Shown piece after piece: positions 25,974-33,953 of a stretch of 37,241 nt of DNA (its first letter is position 1; each line of letters starts with the position of its first letter). This stretch comes from Pseudoalteromonas sp. HM-SA03 (lineage in GTDB: Bacteria; Pseudomonadota; Gammaproteobacteria; Enterobacterales; Alteromonadaceae): positions 118,338 through 155,578 of the forward strand of contig NZ_NSDG01000052.1 of the NCBI RefSeq assembly GCF_002289345.1, read 5' to 3'. Both the position numbers and the translations under genes were made by a program. Under the pieces are notes generated by a model. The model ran no database searches. It worked only from the letters and a program-made list of their open reading frames with translations, and was not told the origin of the DNA.

Positions 25974-27119
25974 ATGGCAGTTAAAGTGTTAGTCGTAGAC
26001 GATTCTAGTTTTTTTCGTCGTCGAGTCAGTGAAATTTTAGAAAAAGACAGTGAAATCAAAGTTATAGATTTCGCAGTTAATGGAAAGGAGGCGGTTGAAA
26101 AGGCCGCTTCATTGCGTCCAGACGTAATTACGATGGACGTGGAAATGCCCGTGCTTGATGGGATTAGTGCGGTGAAGCAGATCATGCAGGCCACTCCGAC
26201 CCCAATCTTAATGTTTTCTTCGTTAACTCGTGAAGGTGCTAGTGCTACGTTAGATGCACTGGATGCGGGCGCTGTAGATTTTTTACCGAAAAAGTTTGAA
26301 GACATCGCTCGTAATAGCGAAGAAGCAATTAAATCGTTACAAAATAAGGTAAAGGAAATTGGCCGCCGTCGCGTTAGCCGTTTTACTCGCCCTACTATTG
26401 CGACTCCGCCAAAGCGCGCCGAGTCTAGAGCAACTCGCGCTGATACAGGACGAGCAACGATCCCTCAACCGGATAGAAGTTTTCAGAGACCGGTATCTGG
26501 TGGCACATCCAGTGCTGCGGGTGCTAGAGCATCGGGTAAGAAATATGGACTGGTTGCAATTGGTACATCAACAGGTGGACCCGTTGCACTGCAAACAATA
26601 TTGACGCAGTTGCCAGCAAACTTTCCTCATCCAATTTTACTTATCCAGCATATGCCAGCCGCATTTACACCTGCGTTTGCAGCAAGATTGAATAGTTTAT
26701 GCCAGATTAAAGTTAAAGAAGCAGAGCAGGGTGATAGATTAATGCCAGGCATGGCCTATCTAGCGCCTGGCGGTAAGCAAATGCTGGTTGAAAATCGCGG
26801 TGGTAGTAAGACACTTAAAGTGTTTGAAGATGATAGCCCAAGGATCACTTATAAACCCAGCGTTGATGTGACATTTGCAAGTGTTGCAAAAGCTTATGGT
26901 GGCGACACGTTAGCGATTGTCTTAACGGGAATGGGCGCAGATGGCCGAGATGGTGCTCGTATGCTAAAACAGGTGGGAGCCACTATTTGGGCGCAAGATG
27001 AAGCGACTTGTGTTGTTTATGGTATGCCTCAAGCTGTCGCCGGCGCTGGACTTTCGTCGGATAGTATTGCCCTACAAGATTTTGCTGCGAGAATTAATAA
27101 AGAAGCGGGTAACCAATAA
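25974..27119 (+). CDS. cheB: Protein-glutamate methylesterase/deamidase CheB
   Basis: Adaptation enzyme that demethylates and deamidates chemoreceptors when phosphorylated by CheA. I choose the ATG at 25974 ([18 protein letters not shown] upstream) over a TTG two codons earlier. The 381-aa product has a receiver domain with D55 (ITMDVEMP), a linker at about 130-190 that is strikingly Arg/Lys-rich, and the methylesterase domain with the catalytic triad S199 (GTSTGGP), H226 (LIQHMPAAF) and D323 ([10 protein letters not shown]). All catalytic residues are present. Its partner CheR is not in the window. Confidence 0.95.
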   Translation: MAVKVLVVDDSSFFRRRVSEILEKDSEIKVIDFAVNGKEAVEKAASLRPDVITMDVEMPVLDGISAVKQIMQATPTPILMFSSLTREGASATLDALDAGAVDFLPKKFEDIARNSEEAIKSLQNKVKEIGRRRVSRFTRPTIATPPKRAESRATRADTGRATIPQPDRSFQRPVSGGTSSAAGARASGKKYGLVAIGTSTGGPVALQTILTQLPANFPHPILLIQHMPAAFTPAFAARLNSLCQIKVKEAEQGDRLMPGMAYLAPGGKQMLVENRGGSKTLKVFEDDSPRITYKPSVDVTFASVAKAYGGDTLAIVLTGMGADGRDGARMLKQVGATIWAQDEATCVVYGMPQAVAGAGLSSDSIALQDFAARINKEAGNQ

Positions 27120-27122
27120 CAG

Positions 27123-27140
27123 ACCAAGTCATTACTTGGT
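27123..27140 (+). terminator. Short stem-loop after cheB
   Basis: ACCAAGT and ACTTGGT pair (7 bp, 4-nt loop), starting four bases after the cheB stop, followed by TGCTTTGCTT. The stem is AT-rich and the U-run is broken, so termination would be partial at best. Confidence 0.35.
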
Positions 27141-27249
27141 TGCTTTGCTTGAAGCTTGTAAATATCAAACGTCTAAAAAGAATGAATAACATTGAGTTGG
27201 TATAGTATCTATTGAACAAAATCAATAGTGATAAGCGAAGGAATATAGA

Positions 27250-28020
27250 GTGAAAATTTGGACAGTAGCAAATCAAAAAGGTGGCGTGGGTAAAACCACG
27301 ACAACGGTGAGCTTAGGAGGCATTCTTGCTGAACAGGGTCACCGAGTTTTGCTTATTGATACCGATCCACATGCTTCACTGACATATTACTTTGGTATTG
27401 ATTCTGAAGAGCTAGAAGTCAGTGTGTATGATATTTTTGCACGTGGTAGCAGCATGACGAGTGAAGAAATTTTACAGTCTCTTTGCCCATCAACTATTGA
27501 AAATCTTGATATTTTGCCTGCCACTATGGCCATTGCTACGCTAGATCGAAGCATGGGTAATAAAACGGGCATGGGGCTTATCTTAAAGAAATCGCTCGAA
27601 AAAATAGCGGATCAATATGACTATGCTATTTTAGACTGTCCACCAGTGCTTGGGGTATTGATGGTTAATGCATTAGCAGCGAGTGAGCGAATTTTGGTAC
27701 CGGTTCAAACGGAATTTTTGGCGTTGAAGGGACTAGATAGGATGATGCGCACGATGGAGCTGATGCAGTCTTCACAGCAAAAACAGTACCAATATACTAT
27801 TATTCCAACTATGTATGATAAACGGACTAAGGCGTCGTTGGAGGCGTATAAAACGTTGCTAGCAACATACAAAGAGGCCGTTTGGCCAGGCGTGGTGCCC
27901 GTGGATACCAAATTTAGGGATGCGAGTCTTGCACAGCAAGTCCCTGTACAATTTTGTCCTAAATCACGAGGCGTATTCGCTTATCGTGCACTATTGGACT
28001 ATTTGAAGCAGTTAAGCTAG
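27250..28020 (+). CDS. parC: ParA-like ATPase for polar chemotaxis arrays (ParC)
   Basis: MinD/ParA-family ATPase. The 256-aa product starts MKIWTVANQKGGVGKTTTT with the deviant Walker A at about 9-16, then LLIDTDPHASLTYYFG (switch I region), AILDCPPVLGVLMVNALAA (Walker B/switch II) and PVQTEFLALKGLDRM. No ParB or plasmid features are nearby. Position between cheB and a CheW-like gene is that of Vibrio ParC, which places chemotaxis arrays at the old pole and segregates them; I infer the same role. The start is a GTG at 27250 with AAGGA upstream. A CTATTGA/TCAATAG dyad lies 20-40 bases before it. The symbol is the chemotaxis ParC, not topoisomerase IV subunit A. Confidence 0.85.
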   Translation: MKIWTVANQKGGVGKTTTTVSLGGILAEQGHRVLLIDTDPHASLTYYFGIDSEELEVSVYDIFARGSSMTSEEILQSLCPSTIENLDILPATMAIATLDRSMGNKTGMGLILKKSLEKIADQYDYAILDCPPVLGVLMVNALAASERILVPVQTEFLALKGLDRMMRTMELMQSSQQKQYQYTIIPTMYDKRTKASLEAYKTLLATYKEAVWPGVVPVDTKFRDASLAQQVPVQFCPKSRGVFAYRALLDYLKQLS

Positions 28021-28028
28021 AGAGCATA

Positions 28029-28790
28029 ATGAGTAAGCATTTATTTGCAAATGAGAAGGTGATGAAGCAGTATCTTGGTGCCCTGTTGCAAGAGGAGCCA
28101 GAGATTGAGCAATGCGAATTATCACCAGTTGCAAAGCTACTTGAACAAGTAAAAGAACCAGAATCAAAACTTGAGGAAATAGAATCCTCAGTCGTAGTTG
28201 CAACAGAGCGACAGGAGTCGGTGAGTGAAGTTATTCAAGAGCAACCGAGTAAATTAGCTCAAGATCTTGAAGTCACTGAAAATACATCTATTATCAAAGA
28301 ACAGACAACGATAGAATCTGTTTCTGCAAGGGAAGCCTATCAAGAAGGTGAATTTCAGGCATTGTTTTTTGAAGTGGCAGGCTTAACACTGGCGGTTCCG
28401 CTGAAATCACTTGGGGGAATACACCAACTGGGCGAAGTTAATCAACTCTTTGGTAAACCTAAATGGTTCAAGGGTGTGATGCTAAATCGTGAAGAAAAAC
28501 TCAATGTTGTTGATACTGCACGATGGGTGATGCCTGAAAAGTTAACGCCAGAATTAGAAGATGCTTTGGATTACCAGTATTTGATTACACTTGGGGATAG
28601 TAACTGGGGACTGTTAGCAGAAAAACTAGTCAACAACTTAACCCTCAAGCCTGAAGACATAAAGTGGCGCACAGCGGATGGTAAACGGCCTTGGTTGGCT
28701 GGGGTGATTAAAGAGAAAATGTGCGCGCTGATTGATGTAGAGAATTTAAACCGTTTGCTAGAACAAGGCCTCGATAGTCGAGAGCAGTAA
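28029..28790 (+). CDS. parP: CheW-domain array adaptor, ParP-like
   Basis: A 253-aa protein with a short conserved-looking N-terminal helix (FANEKVMKQYLGALLQEEP), an acidic Gln/Glu/Ser/Val-rich linker (about 25-110) and a C-terminal CheW-like domain (about 112-245: FQALFFEVAGLTLAVPLKSLGGI, WFKGVMLNREEKLNVVDTARW). In Vibrio, ParP connects ParC to CheA and stabilises arrays at the pole; the parC-parP-cheW order here is the same. Eight bases separate it from parC. The domain assignment is firm; the ParP name rests on context and layout. Confidence 0.8.
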   Translation: MSKHLFANEKVMKQYLGALLQEEPEIEQCELSPVAKLLEQVKEPESKLEEIESSVVVATERQESVSEVIQEQPSKLAQDLEVTENTSIIKEQTTIESVSAREAYQEGEFQALFFEVAGLTLAVPLKSLGGIHQLGEVNQLFGKPKWFKGVMLNREEKLNVVDTARWVMPEKLTPELEDALDYQYLITLGDSNWGLLAEKLVNNLTLKPEDIKWRTADGKRPWLAGVIKEKMCALIDVENLNRLLEQGLDSREQ

Positions 28791-28814
28791 CTAGTATATT
28801 GATGGAGTGAAACC

Positions 28815-29312
28815 ATGAGCCAAGATAGACTACTTTCTGCAGACAAAAATGCTGATAGTAATGATGAAGTATTGCAATGGGTTACTTACAAGCTTGAAGA
28901 GGAAACTTACGGTATCAATGTAATGCAAGTGCAAGAAGTATTACGTTATACCGAAATTGCACCAGTCCCAGGTGCGCCAAGCTACGTACTCGGGATCATT
29001 AATCTACGTGGTAACGTTGTAACGGTTATAGACACGCGAGCTAGGTTTGGCCTGCAAAGTGCAGAAGTAACGGATAATTCAAGAATTGTGATTATCGAAG
29101 CCGAAAAGCAAGTTATTGGTATCTTAGTCGATAGCGTTGCTGAGGTGGTTTACTTACGTAGCTCGGAAATTGACAGCGCGCCAAACATTGGCACTGAAGA
29201 GAGCGCTAAGTTTATCCAAGGCGTATCTAACCGAGAAGGCGAGCTATTGATCTTAGTCGATCTTAATAAGCTATTAAGCGATGATGAATGGGATGAGCTG
29301 AGTCATATCTAG
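28815..29312 (+). CDS. cheW: Chemotaxis coupling protein CheW
   Basis: Adaptor that joins CheA to chemoreceptors in the polar array. The 165-aa product is a single CheW domain: VTYKLEEETYGINVMQVQEVLRY, PGAPSYVLGIINLRGNVVTVIDTRARFG, IGILVDSVAEVVYLR, FIQGVSNREGELLILVDLNKLL. Length is standard. GGAGTGAAACC precedes the ATG. Its TAG is directly followed by the ATG of the DUF2802 gene, inside which a terminator hairpin lies about 50 bases downstream, so most cheW transcripts may end there. Confidence 0.96.
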   Translation: MSQDRLLSADKNADSNDEVLQWVTYKLEEETYGINVMQVQEVLRYTEIAPVPGAPSYVLGIINLRGNVVTVIDTRARFGLQSAEVTDNSRIVIIEAEKQVIGILVDSVAEVVYLRSSEIDSAPNIGTEESAKFIQGVSNREGELLILVDLNKLLSDDEWDELSHI

Positions 29313-29744
29313 ATGTCTGAAGTAGTAAACGCACAAACCGTTTTACTCGTCATATCAATAACCTCAAGCATACTTGCGTTAGTATGCTTGAGGTTTGTTT
29401 TTGTGCTGGGTAAAAAATTACAGAATGCGCAGGGCCAAACAGCGCAACTTTCGAGCTCACTACAAGGATCTGAGCAACAAATAGCAATATTACGCAGCGA
29501 AGTTGCAGAGTTACGTGCCAGTATCATGAGTATTGGCAAGCGGGTGGTCGCAACCGAGCAAGAATTGAATGATGTTGCGAATCAGCAAGCGGCACAGAAA
29601 TATGATGACCCCGACGCAAAAATGTATTCTCGTGCCGTGAAAATGGTGGAACTTGGCGCTGATATTGAAGAGGTGATGCGCGAGTGTGAGTTGCCAAGAG
29701 CTGAGGCAGAGCTGCTCATGTCTTTACATAACAAATCAAAATGA
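29313..29744 (+). CDS. DUF2802 membrane-anchored coiled-coil protein
   Basis: Function unknown. The 143-aa product has one N-terminal membrane helix (about 9-33, LLVISITSSILALVCLRFVFVL), a Gln/Glu/Ala coiled coil (about 35-95) and a C-terminal DUF2802-type helical region (about 105-143, MYSRAVKMVELGADIEEVMRECELP). Genes of this type commonly follow cheW in Vibrio and Pseudomonas flagellar clusters, so a link to the polar array or motor is plausible but unproven. The ATG abuts the cheW stop (TAGATG), with no clear Shine-Dalgarno, so it probably depends on ribosomes finishing cheW. Codons 17-28 form the strong hairpin described separately. It converges on the minus-strand pair. Confidence 0.8.
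   Translation: MSEVVNAQTVLLVISITSSILALVCLRFVFVLGKKLQNAQGQTAQLSSSLQGSEQQIAILRSEVAELRASIMSIGKRVVATEQELNDVANQQAAQKYDDPDAKMYSRAVKMVELGADIEEVMRECELPRAEAELLMSLHNKSK
29360..29405 (+). terminator. Intrinsic terminator inside the DUF2802 gene
   Basis: A 15-bp perfect stem has its left arm at 29360-29374 (AACCTCAAGCATACT) and right arm at 29381-29395 (AGTATGCTTGAGGTT), with a 6-nt loop (TGCGTT), followed at once by TGTTTTTG. This is a textbook Rho-independent terminator shape, but it lies 48-93 bases into an intact open reading frame, coding the membrane helix. It probably ends most cheW transcripts. Confidence 0.75.
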
Positions 29745-29784
29745 TTGTCTAGCAAGTAGAAAGTAGCAGGTTAGGAAATTTTGG

Positions 29785-30081
29785 CTATGCCTTAATATCT
29801 AGCTTGCCACGAAAACCTTCCCAACCAGGTGGAAATTTACCACGCATAATGTAAGAAAAAGCGATGAGTTCAGCAATCACATAGTAGAGTTCCCTTGGGA
29901 TCTCTTGGTGTAACTCAAGTGCACTGAGTGTTTGCGCTAATGATTCATCCTCATGGATCATGATGTTTTTCTCTTTTGCCAACGCAATAATTTCCTCTGC
30001 CAGCTCACCATATCCTTTAAAGGTGACCTGAGGTGCGCTTCCAGCTTCATATAACAGTCCAATAGCAGATTTTTGTGTCAT
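29785..30081 (-). CDS. Free-standing FlhB C-terminal domain homologue
   Basis: A 98-aa EscU/YscU/HrcU-FlhB C-domain protein. Starting at the ATG at 30081 (AAGGTG seven bases upstream, five bases past the stop of the FliK-like gene), it aligns with FlhB from just after NPTH: SAIGLLYEAGSAP against YSVALKYDTERAGAP, FKGYGELAEEIIALAKEKNI against AKGVDELAMQIRKIAKGNEV, and EIPRELYYVIAELIAF against QIPEQLFTAVAQVLAY. It has no membrane helices and no cleavage motif, so it resembles the already-cleaved FlhB fragment. Similar stand-alone proteins (Bacillus YlqH, H. pylori HP1575) can partly replace that fragment. A longer start at 30117 would lie inside the upstream gene and is unlikely. Confidence 0.87.
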   Translation of the reverse strand: MTQKSAIGLLYEAGSAPQVTFKGYGELAEEIIALAKEKNIMIHEDESLAQTLSALELHQEIPRELYYVIAELIAFSYIMRGKFPPGWEGFRGKLDIKA

Positions 30082-30085
30082 CTCT

Positions 30086-32539
30086 TTACACCTTAATGTT
30101 GATAATTGCGTGTTCATTAAAGAACTTATCTTGAAAGCTGGCTTCTTCCCTAAGGCCTATTTCAGCGACTTGCAGCCCATGTGATGCTAACTTATGCCTG
30201 AGCGTTGCCAAATGTGGTTCTGCGAGCTGCTTGACCTGATTGGAGGTGGCTATTAATGCGCATTCTAGGGCTTTATCCATCAGCTCGGCTTGGGCATGGA
30301 TCTGACCTTTTTCTGCAAAATCAAAACAAAGACGAATAAACCACACAGATTTCTCTGGCATGCCAGGTTTGGGCGACTTTTTATATTCCCCTATTTGTAA
30401 TTGTGTTTGCTGTTGCTCTTGTCCTACTTTAGTGGGGAAGAGCAGGTTAACAATCAACTGCGCTTCGCTGTCTTGTTTGGCATAGTTGGTCGCTGTGGTT
30501 TGTGATTGTTGCGGTTGTAATTGGTTATGTAATTGCCCCAATTCGTTTAACAGCTCTTTTGCTTGTGGTTGTTGTAGCGCGTCTGCTGTTTGCTCGGGTG
30601 AGGTCAACTTCAGTTGTGGCAGCAGCGCATCCAGTAAAGCGTGTATTTTTTGCGTTGCTTGCTCATTACTTTGAGCTAGGTTTGCCACCTGACTACCTAA
30701 TAGTGACACAATTAAACGGTCTAACATTTGTGTAAAGCTCGATTGAGTTAAACTTGTTGGCGTGTTGGCAAATGTTGCCATGCCCAGTTGGCTTTCTAAC
30801 TGGTTTTTAATGGTAATCGCGTTGACCGAGCGCTCATCAAGCAAACGCGTAAATGCTTGGTTGACTAATTTCTGTAACTCAGGCGTCTGTTTGAATGTTT
30901 CTGCTTTTGCGAGCCTTTCAATAGTTGCAGAAGCTTGGTGTAGTATATTTTGTGTGTTTCCTTTTTTTTGTTCGGGCTTAGCCATGGGCTGAGTAAGCAG
31001 GGCTTCAATTACCCCTTTAATTTGATTGCTGGTAGGCTGCGGTACTTGAGAAGGCGTAGTGGTTACTTTTGTGCGTTGTGAATGTGTAGATTGCAACTGG
31101 AACGTTTTAGCAGAATCTACAGGCGCAGAACTCGCTTTACGATAAAGCGGCCGCGCTAAGACTTGTGTCAGCTGTTCAACTTGCTTATTGCTAAGCGACA
31201 GTTTACCCGTGAGAGTGTCCAATAATAAGGACAGGGCTTTTTGTTTCACCTCAAAATCAACCGGTGGCGCTTGATATTTTGGTGTTTCTGCGAGCTGGTG
31301 TTGTAAGTAACGAGCAATGGAGCTGGCTAACTTTTCTTTTTGCAAAGGTGTGTGACTTTTTTGCAATGGTAATGGTTGCTTTGCCATCAGCTCTGTAAGA
31401 TTAAGTTTTATTTGGTTTGAGAGTTGTTGCAGAGGCGTGCTTGGTTTATTCTCATTGTGAGCACTTACTTTCTCGCTTGGCGAAATCAGAGTTGAGACCG
31501 AGCGACTCAAAACATCATTTTTACCTTTCTCGACTGGGGAGTTCGCGGGCTGAACAGCCTGATTTGTGAGTGGCTTCCCAAAAGGTCTTCCGATCAGGAC
31601 TTGCAGTGCTTTTGCTACTGTTGACTTAATTTGCTGCAGGTTGACTTCAAGTAATGGTTTGTCATACGCCAGAGTATGTATTGTTCCTGAGCGTGACTCA
31701 AACGGTAATGGGGCTTCCTTACTAACCGCGCTTACCTGTTGCAGCAAAGCGCTAAGCGGCTTTATGGTTTCTACTTTTACTTGCTGCGCAGGTTTAGTGA
31801 TATCAATTCCATTGAAAGCCGTTTTTACTTCGCCCTTTTGCCATGTGGTGGCAGCCGGCCAGTTACTGCTAATTGGCGATAAGACTACAGGACGATCATT
31901 AATTTTAAGTGTTACTCCACTTGGCTGCGGTTTTACCTCAACGCTGCTAAGTTGGCTAGAGATAAGTTTTGCAATCATTGACTTAGGTAAAGCCGTATTA
32001 AACAGCAAGTCTTTAAATTGATTGACGACCTGCAAGGAAACATTACTTTGTTGGGCACTAAGATGCGCAATAAGTTTGTTTTCACTTGCGAGCAATTGTG
32101 CCACGGCTTGCGGAAGCGGTATTTTTAAATCAAGTGCCTTGATGTGCAATGTGGCGTCTGGCAACGTGGTTGCTGAAGACTGTACTACTGGGCTTGGCGT
32201 ATCCGTCTTTAGCGTCGTTAAAATATCAAAAAGCTGTTTTGTCAGCGTTACTTGCGCTTGTAATTTGGGCGTTTGGAAGGTGACCAGCTTGCCAGTTTCA
32301 TCGATACTAACCTGGGCTTCTGGAAGCTGATTGGGCTGAGTTGGAGGCTTAAGCGCTAGTTGGATAGTTTGCCAGCGGCCATCAATTGCCACATCCATTT
32401 TTAGTTTATCGTTACTAATTTGGATATTCTTTGCTGTAAACGGTTGGTTTTTGGCTAAGTCTAATCTCGATACTTCGCTATTATCTGTGCTTATCACAGA
32501 TGCTGTCGTCGTATTTGTTGTAATTGGCAGCTTATTCAT
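30086..32539 (-). CDS. Large FliK-like hook-length-control domain protein
   Basis: An 817-aa protein not clearly named. Residues 1-680 are Gln/Pro/Thr/Leu/Lys-rich with a mixture of short folded-looking strands and low-complexity segments. The last 125 residues (about 693-817) resemble the FliK C-terminal Flg_hook domain, with WFIRLCFDFAEKGQIHAQAE, KALECALIATSNQVKQL and LRHKLASHGLQVAEIGL. The LDPPELG signature of the true FliK (at 9552-11639) is absent. It is transcribed divergently from ccmA and is followed within five bases by the FlhB-C homologue, so the two are one operon. No Shine-Dalgarno is evident at the ATG. A role in export switching is an inference. Confidence 0.75.
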   Translation of the reverse strand: MNKLPITTNTTTASVISTDNSEVSRLDLAKNQPFTAKNIQISNDKLKMDVAIDGRWQTIQLALKPPTQPNQLPEAQVSIDETGKLVTFQTPKLQAQVTLTKQLFDILTTLKTDTPSPVVQSSATTLPDATLHIKALDLKIPLPQAVAQLLASENKLIAHLSAQQSNVSLQVVNQFKDLLFNTALPKSMIAKLISSQLSSVEVKPQPSGVTLKINDRPVVLSPISSNWPAATTWQKGEVKTAFNGIDITKPAQQVKVETIKPLSALLQQVSAVSKEAPLPFESRSGTIHTLAYDKPLLEVNLQQIKSTVAKALQVLIGRPFGKPLTNQAVQPANSPVEKGKNDVLSRSVSTLISPSEKVSAHNENKPSTPLQQLSNQIKLNLTELMAKQPLPLQKSHTPLQKEKLASSIARYLQHQLAETPKYQAPPVDFEVKQKALSLLLDTLTGKLSLSNKQVEQLTQVLARPLYRKASSAPVDSAKTFQLQSTHSQRTKVTTTPSQVPQPTSNQIKGVIEALLTQPMAKPEQKKGNTQNILHQASATIERLAKAETFKQTPELQKLVNQAFTRLLDERSVNAITIKNQLESQLGMATFANTPTSLTQSSFTQMLDRLIVSLLGSQVANLAQSNEQATQKIHALLDALLPQLKLTSPEQTADALQQPQAKELLNELGQLHNQLQPQQSQTTATNYAKQDSEAQLIVNLLFPTKVGQEQQQTQLQIGEYKKSPKPGMPEKSVWFIRLCFDFAEKGQIHAQAELMDKALECALIATSNQVKQLAEPHLATLRHKLASHGLQVAEIGLREEASFQDKFFNEHAIINIKV

Positions 32540-32642
32540 TATTTTAAATCAAATTTTCGCTAATCGGTCGCATCGGATTATTCGTATTACCATACCATTA
32601 TGTTAGACTAACGCCCAATTTTAGGTAAAGAGAAGCCCAAGT
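32540..32642. other. Divergent promoter region, FliK-like gene / ccmA
   Basis: 103 bp between divergent start codons. It must hold promoters in both directions, but I find no good -35/-10 pair and no sigma-54 or sigma-28 element. A small dyad GTTAGACTAAC lies at 32602-32612. AAAGAGAAG at about 32627-32635 is the likely ribosome-binding site of ccmA. Confidence 0.4.
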
Positions 32643-33266
32643 TTGCTAGAGATAGACGCCGTCACTTGTACCAAACAAGATAGATGCTTGTTTGACTCAT
32701 TAAGTTTCACTCTCCATGCGGGGCAGATCATGCAAATTGAAGGCCCAAATGGTGCCGGAAAAACCTCTTTGTTGAGGATCATTGCTGGGTTCGCCAGAGC
32801 GGACGAAGGGCAGATCCGCTACAACAGCACTGACATCCGTGCTGATTATGATTCATTCGCAGCCGATTTATTATTTATTGGTCATAAGACAGGTGTCAAT
32901 CAACAACTTAGTGCCTACGAAAATGTCCAACATTGGCTTATGGTTCATGGGGCTCAGGCCGATGAAGAAGAAGTCTATGCACTGCTTGCTAAGCTCGGCT
33001 TAATCGGACTTGAAGATGTACCTGTGCGAACGTTATCTGCGGGCCAACAGCGCCGTGTTGCGTTAGTACGTTTGTGGCTGAATCAGGCCAAGCTTTGGGT
33101 GCTAGATGAACCATTTACTGCGCTGGATAAAAAAGGGGTCGCCATGTTGCAAACCCAGTTCCAGTCTCATCTCGACAAGGGGGGCGCCATTTTATTGACG
33201 ACCCACCAAGATTTAACCGCACATTTTGCACAGTTACAAACCTTGGCGTTGGAGTACCGTTTGTAA
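32643..33266 (+). CDS. ccmA: Heme export/ccm ABC transporter ATPase CcmA
   Basis: ATPase subunit of the CcmABCD complex, which uses ATP hydrolysis to release holo-CcmE during cytochrome c maturation. The 207-aa product shows Walker A GPNGAGKTS (34-42), the Q-loop region, signature LSAGQQRRVAL, Walker B LWVLDEPFTALD and the switch TTHQD. The start is a TTG at 32643; no ATG fits, and this start gives the expected MLEIDAVTC N-terminus. It overlaps ccmB by one base. Confidence 0.95.
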   Translation: MLEIDAVTCTKQDRCLFDSLSFTLHAGQIMQIEGPNGAGKTSLLRIIAGFARADEGQIRYNSTDIRADYDSFAADLLFIGHKTGVNQQLSAYENVQHWLMVHGAQADEEEVYALLAKLGLIGLEDVPVRTLSAGQQRRVALVRLWLNQAKLWVLDEPFTALDKKGVAMLQTQFQSHLDKGGAILLTTHQDLTAHFAQLQTLALEYRL

Positions 33267-33952
33267 TGCAGACTCAACATTCTTATTGGTTAGCTTTTAA
33301 ATCGGTTTATGCCAAAGATGTGACCTTGGCCTTTAGACAGCGAGCTGAGATAGTCAATCCTTTGTTGTTTTTCCTTATCGTGATCACCTTATTTCCGTTA
33401 GCAATTGGGCCCGAACCTGCGCTGCTTACCAGAATGGCTCCGGGTATTATTTGGGTAGCGGCGCTTTTATCGACTATGTTAGGTCTAGATAAATTATTTA
33501 GGGACGATTTCAACGACGGCTCATTAGAGCAATTGATTGCTTCACCTTATCCTTTATCGCTATCAGTATTAGCAAAAGTAGCAGCGCATTGGACAGTCAG
33601 TGGTTTGCCAATGGTGGTGCTTGCGCCCTTGTTCGCGCTGTTAATGAATCTCGAATCGCAGTCTCTCAATGCGACTGTATTGACCTTACTGATAGGTACA
33701 CCGTTATTAAGTTTTATTGGGGCCATTGGCGCAGGACTCACCGTTGCATTGCAAAAGGGTGGCATTTTAATGAGTTTACTCGTCCTTCCGCTTTATATCC
33801 CCGTATTGATTTTTGCAACGTCCGCCATAGATACCAGTAGCATGTCTTTAGCGTATGGTGGTCAGCTTGCAATCCTTGGTGCGATGCTTGCCGTCGCAAT
33901 TGTTGCCGCACCAATTGCCATATCGTCAGCTTTAAGAGTGAGTGTAAGTTAA
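33266..33952 (+). CDS. ccmB: Heme exporter membrane protein CcmB
   Basis: Membrane subunit of the CcmAB transporter. The 228-aa product has about six TM helices and the family blocks KDVTLAFRQRAEIVNPLLFF, PGIIWVAALLSTMLGLDKLFRDDFNDGSLEQL and GGILMSLLVLPLYIPVLIFA. The ATG shares its A with the ccmA stop, and ccmC starts one base after its stop. The length is typical. Confidence 0.96.
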   Translation: MQTQHSYWLAFKSVYAKDVTLAFRQRAEIVNPLLFFLIVITLFPLAIGPEPALLTRMAPGIIWVAALLSTMLGLDKLFRDDFNDGSLEQLIASPYPLSLSVLAKVAAHWTVSGLPMVVLAPLFALLMNLESQSLNATVLTLLIGTPLLSFIGAIGAGLTVALQKGGILMSLLVLPLYIPVLIFATSAIDTSSMSLAYGGQLAILGAMLAVAIVAAPIAISSALRVSVS

Positions 33953-33953
33953 A

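Noticed and set aside
31566-32021. 151-codon plus-strand frame opposite the FliK-like gene
   Set aside because: Cys/Ser-rich mirror of Gln/Lys/Thr codons; no initiation signal.
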